Origin: Lytechinus pictus
Lineage: Eukaryota > Echinodermata > Echinoidea > Temnopleuroida > Toxopneustidae
Direction: 5' to 3'
Assembly (NCBI RefSeq): GCF_037042905.1
Contig: NC_087252.1
Coordinates: forward strand, 29,699,994 to 29,763,993
Length of the DNA: 64,000 nt
Shown: positions 56,396 through 64,000 of the stretch, piece by piece
How positions within the stretch are numbered: the stretch's first letter is position 1
Layout: each line of letters opens with the position of its first letter
Notes under the pieces: model-generated
Seen by the model: only the letters and a program-made list of their open reading frames with translations
Database searches by the model: none
What the model was told of the DNA's origin: nothing
Made by a program: the position numbers and the translations under genes

Positions 56396-58702
56396 AAATA
56401 TTAATGTGCATTCCCTATTCCAAGCAAAGAGTAAAGGAGAAGTCCACCCCACCAAAAAATTAATTTGAATTTAAAGAAAAATAAAGTATTGCAGAAAATT
56501 TCATAAAAACTATGATTCAAAATTTAAAAAATTACTATTTTGACATTGAGAAATTTGCCTAATTTTATAAAACAATTATATGCTCATCTTGGTCAATGTG
56601 CAAATTACAGACCCGATTATGTCACAAGCACTCTAATTTCTTGTGTATTTTTTTGTTTGATACATGTACATGACATGTATATTTTATTTTAATTTTCATT
56701 AACAAATTTTGAGAGGGATTTTAATTCCTCCATTAACATTCGTAGTTTCCATAAATGTAACCTATTGTGATTCGAGGAAGATTTTTTAGATCAAATTTGC
56801 TAAAATTTATATAATAAAAATGCAACAAAAATTTAAAAAGTAATGTGATGTGAGTGACATAATCAACTCTATTTGCATACCATTGTTTTGTGTATATAAC
56901 TGTTTTGTGTTAAAAAAGGGAAATTTCTGTATTTATTCAAATAATTTTTTGTTGATGTGCACTTGACCTTTTACTCACTTCCCTTCCCACCCCTGCCCAA
57001 ATAAGTGTAATCAAGAACTTGAAAATCAAAAGCAGTGATTAAGAAGAAGTAAGAATTAATCATAGAGCTATTAATAGCTCCATGATTTAATAAATACAGG
57101 CCTAAATAGAACTTCACATGAAAGTAAAAAGAGAATAAAGCTGGGTAGGAACGATGAAGGAATATGATTTAAAGAAAAAGCATAAACATATCCCCATTAC
57201 CCCCCCCCCCCCCCCCCAAAAAAAAAAAAAAAAAAAAAAAAAACAGTCCGGCCGGTTCGAACCAGGGTCCTTGCACACGCCAAAACAATGCGCTTACGCA
57301 ATTCGCCATCGATCTCTTCCATACTACTTCCGGGTTTTTTAAGCTATATTAAATGTTGCATGTCTGTGCGCCGCTGTTGACCAATCAGAACGCGTCGGCA
57401 ATTCTACTGCAATTCCAATCATTTTGCGATGGACATTGCCGTGGTTTTTTGTGGTTCCTGACTTTGCTACATCATGAAATTTCATAATTCTTTTTCAGTC
57501 GTAAAGAAGAATGTCTACGCTTTATATTGATTATAATATCAATTTGACGCAAGTGTAATTTCGGTGCAAAAATGCGCTCTGTTTATTCACATATATTTCT
57601 TGAAAAAAATCATTTTTTCTAAGCTAAATATCGGTCTTCAAAATACATTTAATGTGCATTTTATTTAGCTGATCAGAAATTTCAAAGTTTTATCTATAAA
57701 ATAAGACCAATTTTGTGAGGAATAAACGATTCTAAAAGCAAAAAACACCGATCGGAAAGTTCGTCTTCACAGCTCATTACGTATGCATAACCACGGACGG
57801 CTATGCATACCGCTGAATAAAATAGAGCACTTTCGGACGGGCTGCGGACTGACTGTGATCGTTTGTGTTCAATGTATTCATTCGTTTTGAACCAGTTTTC
57901 ATATCGTTGTGCTAAGTAGTATTCTTCGCAAACAGCGGCGTTACATACATACATTTTCCGGCTCCATATGCATTGCTCCATGTAACCGCCCCCCCCCTCC
58001 AAATCATATTTCCCCCGCAATTTCCACTCTTTCTGGGATTTTCCTTTTTTTTTCTCCTTAAAAATAAGCCTGCAAGTGATTGGCCAAGTTTTGGTACGAT
58101 TATTGAATTTAATCACAAACTTCATTCATTTGATATGGACGTTTCATTTTACAATAATTTATTATATATTTATTTATTTATTTGTTTATTTATTTGTTTA
58201 TTCATTTATTTATTTAATATTCATTTTTTTTTATACTGCATGGTATAGGCCTGTTCAGTTAATGATAACATAAGGAAATATATAGCAGTATGTCTTTATT
58301 CAGTAATACTTCAATACATTTTCCATATATTTCAAATATACCTATATACAACAAGAAATAACGTATTGAAATTTAACATAGAGAAAGTATAGCATAATGC
58401 AATATAATGAAACATATATATTATGTTTATCGAACACAGATCAGAAAGTAACTTAAATATATATACAATTTATGATAGAGATATATCTTTGGTATACTTT
58501 GGATTTGGAAATGCATAAAATGAAAGAAACAGAGAGAGAGAGAGAAACGAAAAAAAAGTTTTGACACAGGTCAGACGTGTTAGTCATGTTAGTCGGGCAT
58601 ATTTTATCAAACCTGGTGAGATCGAGCATGCATGAAAAATTGTGTATCGACAGAAACTAATATTTAATAATAATATTAATTTCTTTCATTTTTACTTGCC
58701 AG
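56396..58702. other. 3' part of the sulfotransferase intron
   Basis: Holds a MITE C-like element (about 56430-56960, CCACCCCACC left end), a C-run followed by an A-run (57200-57243), a degenerate GGTTCGAACC tRNA-like B-box (about 57250, weak) and a TTTATTTATTTG microsatellite (about 58165-58220). Sequence near 57460 resembles 5985-6110. No exon seen before the acceptor at 58701. Confidence 0.5.
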
Positions 58703-59335
58703 ATGCCATGATATTCAAGAGGAAGTCGAAACTACGAAAAGCAGGTTTGTCTTGATGAAAGAAATGTGCCAGTATAAGGACTACGCCCAAGATTATCTTC
58801 CGCGTGACTTTCGATACGTCTTCGTGACGAGGGAACCAACGAGAGCCTACGCGTCTTTTCGGAAGGTTCTGTTGACTACGGGACTATTTGTCCCAGCGGA
58901 CAAAAAGTTGGATATCATCCGGGACGACCCGAGTAACACCAGGCCGATGTCGTGGTACGAAAGTCAACACCAGCTTTGGAGGTACGTCAAGGACAACCTA
59001 GACCCCAACCCAATCATCATCGATGCATATGATCTCGCCTCCAACCCTCAGAAGATTAAGGCCTCTGTGAAGCGATTGGTTTCCCATACAACGACAGCCT
59101 TCTCCAGTGGGCCTCGAGCATCGACGATTTCCCCCAGAACTTTAACACAGCAGGACCAAACCTGTTCGAGGGCGTTGGGTCAGGTTTCTTCGAGAGGGCC
59201 TTTAAATGTACCCAATTTGAGGCACCAACTGAATTGGTACCAATACCACGTGATCAGCTCGATGATGACGTCATTCGTTGCGTTGACTATTCGATGCCAT
59301 TTTACCGGGAGCTATACGCAAATAGATTACAATAG
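58703..59335 (+). pseudogene. Sulfotransferase-like copy 1, exon 2, with frameshift
   Basis: Acceptor TTTACTTGCCAG. Joined to exon 1 it reads SCHDIQEEVETTKSRFVLMK, then DFRYVFVTREPTRAYASFRK, SWYESQHQLWRYVKD and IIIDAYDLASNPQKIKA. R-x-P-x-x-A-x-x-S-F is the 3'-phosphate-binding-type motif of sulfotransferase-like proteins. At about 59062 the frame slips. The protein-like continuation (CEAIGFPYNDSLLQWASSID through DYSMPFYRELYANRLQ) lies in the next frame and stops at TAG 59333-59335. One extra C in the GGCC tract would restore it. Left as is, the protein ends with an unrelated tail to about 59366. Confidence 0.75.
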
Positions 59336-60223
59336 GGCCTACCTGCCTGCATGGGTGGGGATTTAGTGGCAATTAATAGATTCAAGCCTACCCCCCCCCC
59401 CCCATAATTTTGACAACTTAAAAAATTGTATAATATGCAATGCAAATAAACGGAGTGCTTTTAAAGAGCACTGGAAAGCACTACAACTATTACTAATATT
59501 TACAGAAAGTTTTAGACATTCTCTGCTTTCACTTTAATTTGTATCGGAAACACGGATCGACTCCCCTGGGAAGACCAATATACCTATGAATGAAATATTC
59601 AACTATACATGTTTCCTCGATGTTGACCCCTTATATTCTATGCAAGAGCAGCATTTTATGTTGGTTTTCTTTGAATTCGCTTTGCGATAAAAATAATAAT
59701 ATACAAAATTTATAAAGCGCTTTATACGAAAGTTTCAAAGCGCTAAGAAAGAAGGGGGGGGGGGGGGAGAATATGAGTTCAAGATATCTCAGTAAAAGAA
59801 CAACAAAGAAACTGAAAGTGAAAACACCATTACGAAAAATCAATTATATATATATACAAATAAATAGATAATCGGCGAATATACATCTTAAATATAACGG
59901 GTCGATAATCATATATGTAAATTCAAATAATCCTATAAACTAAGGACACAATCCGACTTCAAAAATATGAACACAATATGATAATGCAAATCAACTGAGG
60001 GGTATAACATCATGCCCAACACAATGGAAGCGAAATATAGGAGTGAAATTATCAAAAGAGGTGGGTTTTAAGGAGGGACTGCATGAAACATTTCTAACGA
60101 TGTTGCCTCACGCGATAGGTCTTTTACGGAGGGCTGAAGAACAGAGAAAATATTGTCAAATGCCCTTCATGACAAAAAATAACCAAGAAGTCTTTGTCGA
60201 AAATATTATTGTCCTCGACTCTT
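59336..60223. other. Downstream of copy 1
   Basis: C-run (about 59389-59404), a TAAAAATAATAATATAC...TTTATAAAGCGCTTTATACG repeat (about 59685-59745) common as a dispersed repeat end, and a G-run (59753-59767). No gene. Confidence 0.5.
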
Positions 60224-60562
60224 GTGGGTGTTTCATAAAGCTGCTCGTAAAGTTACGCACAACTTTACGAACGACTGGAACATGTTCTTAGGTCATAAAT
60301 GAATGACATTGGGATGTACCATCTATATTCTATAATAATAATAATAATAATAATAATATAGGGTATTTATATTGCGCACATATCCACCTTGTTAGGTGCT
60401 CAAGGCGCTCCTATATTACCCGGCTAAGCTAGGCGTTCATAGCGCACACAGCTTTTTAAGGAATTACTTCCTACCTTCCTATTTCCTACCTATCACAAGA
60501 AGGGGTCACCAGTCGTGCGTAAAGTCAGTCGTATCTTACGAACAGCTTTATGAAACACCCAC
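60224..60562. mobile_element. MITE with GGGTGTTTCATAAAGC ends, interrupted
   Basis: GTGGGTGTTTCATAAAGCTG at left and the complement at right. The middle contains an (AAT)n run and TATTTATATTGCGCACAT, the signature of another dispersed repeat inserted inside. Confidence 0.6.
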
Positions 60563-61149
60563 CAGGACAAAGACATTAATATTTGTATTTTTTTCGTCAG
60601 CTCCAAAACTTCGGACGAGACTAGTCTGATATTCTGGTTCATTTTCGCTAAACACCTCCCAGCTAGCTGTTCATTGTCATTTGACGGGCAATTTTAATAA
60701 ATTAACCGTCTTCTTGAACCCTCCGAACGTCGCGGAGTTAAAACTCGCTATAACCGTCTGTTCTAGATTTTTTCTTGAGCTAAATGTCACCCCCCCCCCC
60801 GAAAAAACAGCACCCTTTCTTCAAGTAGCGTTCTCAAGCCCATGGGGAGGGGCAGTGTTGGGGACAAATTCTGTCTAGCTATCTTGCCAATTTGTAAATC
60901 TGTAATTGAATACAAATATTAATTTTTGATAATTTTCTATTACAACCCAAGTCCATGGGTAAATAAGTCAAGTAAATGAATGAATAAATAAATAAATAAA
61001 TGAATGAATGAATAAATGATTGAATAAATAAATAAATTGTTTAGCTTATCGTGTTCAGATCTGCTCCTCTGCATGTGCGTCGTCTTCATAGCTAAAATTG
61101 AAAGAAGAATATAGATTCTCTCGCCTGCATAGCATAGTGACACTATACA
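60563..61149. other. Intergenic stretch
   Basis: C-run at about 60789-60799 and a TGAATAAATAAATAAA microsatellite (60977-61035). No gene. Confidence 0.5.
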
Positions 61150-62330
61150 GTGCGTATAAAAAAACGGGACAGATTTGAAAAGTCTATACAATTTTTGTTT
61201 CAAATTATGATGTACTATATTTTGGTGTTAATGGGTGCTCTGAGGTCTTATCTTTCAAATGCAATTGAAAAAAAAATTTAGATTCGTTCATGCTTGAGCG
61301 AACACGGAATGTTTTTGTCTGGGGTTAAAAAGGAGGCTTGCGCCACAATGGCATAAAATGATCAATATGATGATCGGACTTCTTGCTTATCAGCAGACTT
61401 CCTCTTAACCTTTTCATTATCTTTGCCATAATTTTCAAATTATGCGGTCAAAATTCATTTCCAAATCTATTTTTTTTTTTGGCTTCTTGTTTCTTTTTAA
61501 TATATTCCTTCTTTAAACAAAAACTTTTTTTGTTCAACCTAAGTATTGGAGAGTGTTGATTTTTTTCAAATCCTTTCATTGTGTGCTACGAAGGTTATTG
61601 GTGCCTTTTGAACAGTGCCATACAGATGGGCGGGGGCTCGGGGATGCTCGCCCCCCCCCCTCAATTAAAAAAAATTATGACCAAGAAAAAAAGTGGAAAG
61701 GAAATAAAAGGAAAGATAAAAAGTCAAATATGATATTATTTTCTGAATATTATGTCAAAATCTATCACAAAATTTGATATTGTAATAAAAAAGATAATAT
61801 TTGCGTGCTCGCTTCGCTCGCTCACAACTTTTAAAAACATTTTACCCGATCCGCCATATCTAGCTCCTTCAATATTGACTCAATACACCATTGCCATTGA
61901 AAGACATGAATCCCTTTCTCTTTGTCTTGTCAAGCATATAATTAAACCTCGTCAAGGAATCAATAACCCCTTGAAAAATGGATTCATGTCTTTTTACATA
62001 ATTTGTTTCACATAATGAAAGGATTTGAATAATTAAACTTTTCCCATTTAATAATGCAAATCTTCTTGCTTGGGTTGACAAAAGTCTTCTTTTCTTACTT
62101 ATGAAGGAAAATTCAAAGGTAAAAGAAGTTTAAATGAAAAAACAAAATAATTCAAGTAAATAAATAAATTTGTAAATAAAATTTAACAGCATTATTCGAA
62201 AATTATGACATAGATAATGAAAAGGTTAAGAGGAAGTCTGTTGATTAGCAAGAAGTCTGATCATCATATTACTCATATTCTGCGATTCTGGCGCAAGCCT
62301 CTTTTTGAACCCCCGACAACAACGTCCCGT
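61150..62330. mobile_element. Inverted-repeat element next to the duplication boundary
   Basis: Left block AGGAGGCTTGCGCC...AAGTCTGC (61330-61425) is inverted at 62212-62308. Ends AAACGGGAC / GTCCCGT. Interior holds another repeat (C-run at 61651-61661, GCGTGCTCGCTTCGCTCGCTC at about 61803). No transposase. Its right end abuts the start of the duplicated copy 2 block. Confidence 0.55.
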
Positions 62331-63090
62331 AATAATAAAACATATTGGTGAAGGTGTAAGGAATATCCATTAAAGATTAAAAAAGATATTATAATTTTTA
62401 CTTTCGGATTTGTGACGTCATAAACAAGCAGCTACACCATACATTATTTGATATAAAATGCATGTATTTCCACTTTTAAAGATTGGGGATGACTTACTTT
62501 TGCTTTCTTTTAAGAAACGGGTGTGAAATGATTCGTTTATTGCTATACTAAAGGTAGGCCTACAGTAAAAACCATTTTAAATTTGCTGAGAATTTTTTTA
62601 CCATTATGTAGGAAAGCTGCTCGCAAATGATGTCACAAATCAAATAATGAAAATTCTAGCAACTTTATTCCTTGATGGATTTTTCCTCAAACCTTCGCCA
62701 ATATTTTTCTAATTATTATTTTGTCTGCTATTTTTACAATAAACTTTTGTCAGGGTGAACTTCCCTTTTAAACAACAATTTTTTTTAATGGTTCGGGATG
62801 ACTTATTTTTGCTTTCTTTTAAGAAACGGGTGTGAAATGATTTGTTTATTGCTATACTAAAGGTAGGCCTACAGCAAAAACCATTTAAAATTTGCCGAGA
62901 ATTCTTTTTACCATTATGTAGGAAAGCTGCTCGCATATGATGTCACAAATCAAATAATGAAAATTCTAGCAACTTTATCCCTTGATGGATTTTTTCCTCA
63001 AACCTTCGCCAATATATTTTTTATTATTATTTTGTCTGCTATTTTTACAATAAACTTTTGTCAGGGTGAACTTCCCCCTTAATAAACAAT
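62331..63090. mobile_element. MITE family B, rearranged copy upstream of copy 2
   Basis: 62331-62770 matches 1903-2310 (left end missing). 62784-63085 repeats the right-hand part again, so the MITE is partly tandemly duplicated here, unlike upstream of copy 1. Confidence 0.75.
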
Positions 63091-63344
63091 TGTGATCGTA
63101 GTGCCGTTTCCTACTGTCGCTAGGTAAACAATGACGGGAACAATGCAGGGTCATGGAACATGGTACAACTATTATCATTTTATCAACTTGTCTGATCATT
63201 GTGATCGGTAAACAGCATGACAATATTGGTGTGAAATTGGGATTGCAGTCACAGAACATTAATCTATTCCCCCACACAGTGAAATCTAAAGCGTAGGCCT
63301 ATTACTGGTACAAGTTTACTGGGAGAGTTTTTGTCTTTTCAATC

Positions 63345-63610
63345 ATGGCTGACAGGCAGCAGGTGAAAGTTGCACTTTGGTGCATTCCAAGGTCTAGATC
63401 TACAGTCCTCACCAAGTGCCTTTCAGCTATAGAAGATATGGACATATATTTCGAGCTGTATACCGTCGCGGCACTGGTGGGCGGTTGCTTTGAGACGGCG
63501 ACTGGTCGCAAACTTCCCCTGAAGCTTGAGGGGAATGAAGCCGACTATGAAGAGGCCAAAGACGTTTGGTTCAAGGCAACCAACATGAAGATATATCCAC
63601 GAAGAGTATC
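63345..63610 (+). CDS. Sulfotransferase-like P-loop protein, copy 2, exon 1
   Basis: Same length, start context (ATCATGG) and GTGAGT donor as copy 1. The P-loop-like WCIPRSRSTVLTKCL is unchanged. A few substitutions follow (for example IED-M, LY-T, L-E-GNEADY). The second exon lies beyond the window. Upstream (to about 62331) and downstream (to the window end) sequences match copy 1, so this is a recent tandem duplication. Substrate unknown. This copy has no lesion in the visible part. Confidence 0.8.
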
Positions 63611-63744
63611 GTGAGTATAATCATTATGTACAGTATAATAAACCCCACCCTTTATAAATTATCGGTATTATGGGCAGAGCAGCGCTTGACCCATAATGGT
63701 TCAGCCCTTCCGTTAAATATGTTAAAGAACAAGACGTCCACCCT

Positions 63745-64000
63745 AACCAAAGTTGGTTTGAATAAAAATGTAAAAATCAAACAAGAATCACACTGTAAAT
63801 TTCATTAAAATCGGATGGAAAATAAGAAAGTTATAACATTTTAAAGTCGTGCCTAATTTCACGTAATAATTATATTAACATCCTGGGACCCGTCTTACAA
63901 AGAGTTAAAATTGATCCAAGTCAATCGTAACTCTATGGAAATCCATCAGTGTTTTTTTCTACAGGAAATTTGCAAAATGTCCTTTGTAAACAAAGAAGAA
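63745..64000. mobile_element. MITE family C fragment with the start of a nested MITE A
   Basis: Counterpart of 2966-3230 in the duplicated block. The MITE A insertion begins at the same point (after CATCCTG), showing it predates the duplication. Cut by the window end. Confidence 0.65.

Overview
The window looks like AT-rich nuclear DNA of a marine invertebrate, most likely an echinoderm. Coding exons are short and bounded by GT/AG splice sites, intergenic and intronic DNA is dense with MITEs, foldback elements, LINE pieces and microsatellites, and no bacterial features appear. The echinoderm call is an inference from repeat style and gene content.

Host framework. A P-loop sulfotransferase-like gene (family often labelled 'branched-chain-amino-acid aminotransferase-like') is tandemly duplicated on the + strand. 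Copy 1 has exon 1 at 2567-2832 and exon 2 at 58703-59335, so its intron is about 55.9 kb. Copy 2 shows only exon 1, at 63345-63610, inside a duplicated block (about 62331-64000 resembles about 1903-3230). Copy 1 exon 2 carries a one-base frameshift near 59062.

What fills the intron. From 7596 to 56389 lies one composite insertion of 48.8 kb, bounded by a perfect 6-bp target-site duplication (GTGGAT) and by 5'-AG termini. Its core is a palindromic element P of about 5.4 kb once the insertion in it is removed. Each arm carries terminal TGACCTTTGACC repeats, a C2H2 zinc-finger ORF and a long array of 10-13-bp TTACGGAT motifs. The left-arm zinc-finger ORF (8744-9439, -) is intact. The right-arm copy is split by a second giant element E1 (11314-54689, 43.4 kb, 2-bp TSD TG, TIR starting CCCTTGTA). 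E1 has GTACCGCGGTAC-type arrays at both ends and holds a spliced minus-strand gene resembling BEN-domain (BEND5-like) proteins (exons from 43083 down to 14961). Element E2 (43985-54635, 2-bp TSD AC, TIR CCCTGATAGCAGA, TGACGTCA arrays) is nested in the right end of E1.

Further nesting. Intron 1 of the BEN-like gene contains E3 (22816-35508, 8-bp TSD AAAATAAC), which holds foldback element E5 (23257-31537), an RNase-H-bearing LINE remnant and two MITEs whose empty sites can be read from the opposite E3 arm. It also contains a nearly full-length LINE (about 36225-42640, -) with endonuclease and reverse transcriptase. Intron 3 contains E4 (18252-20952, TSD AGGA) with repeated TGTTACGTATGGGACA motifs.

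Several coding regions (LINE ORFs, BEN-like exon 2, sulfotransferase exon 2) are broken by single-base indels, most of them in homopolymers. This is either decay or residual long-read error. No Polinton core genes (polymerase B, integrase, capsid) and no recognisable transposase were found for P, E1 or E2.
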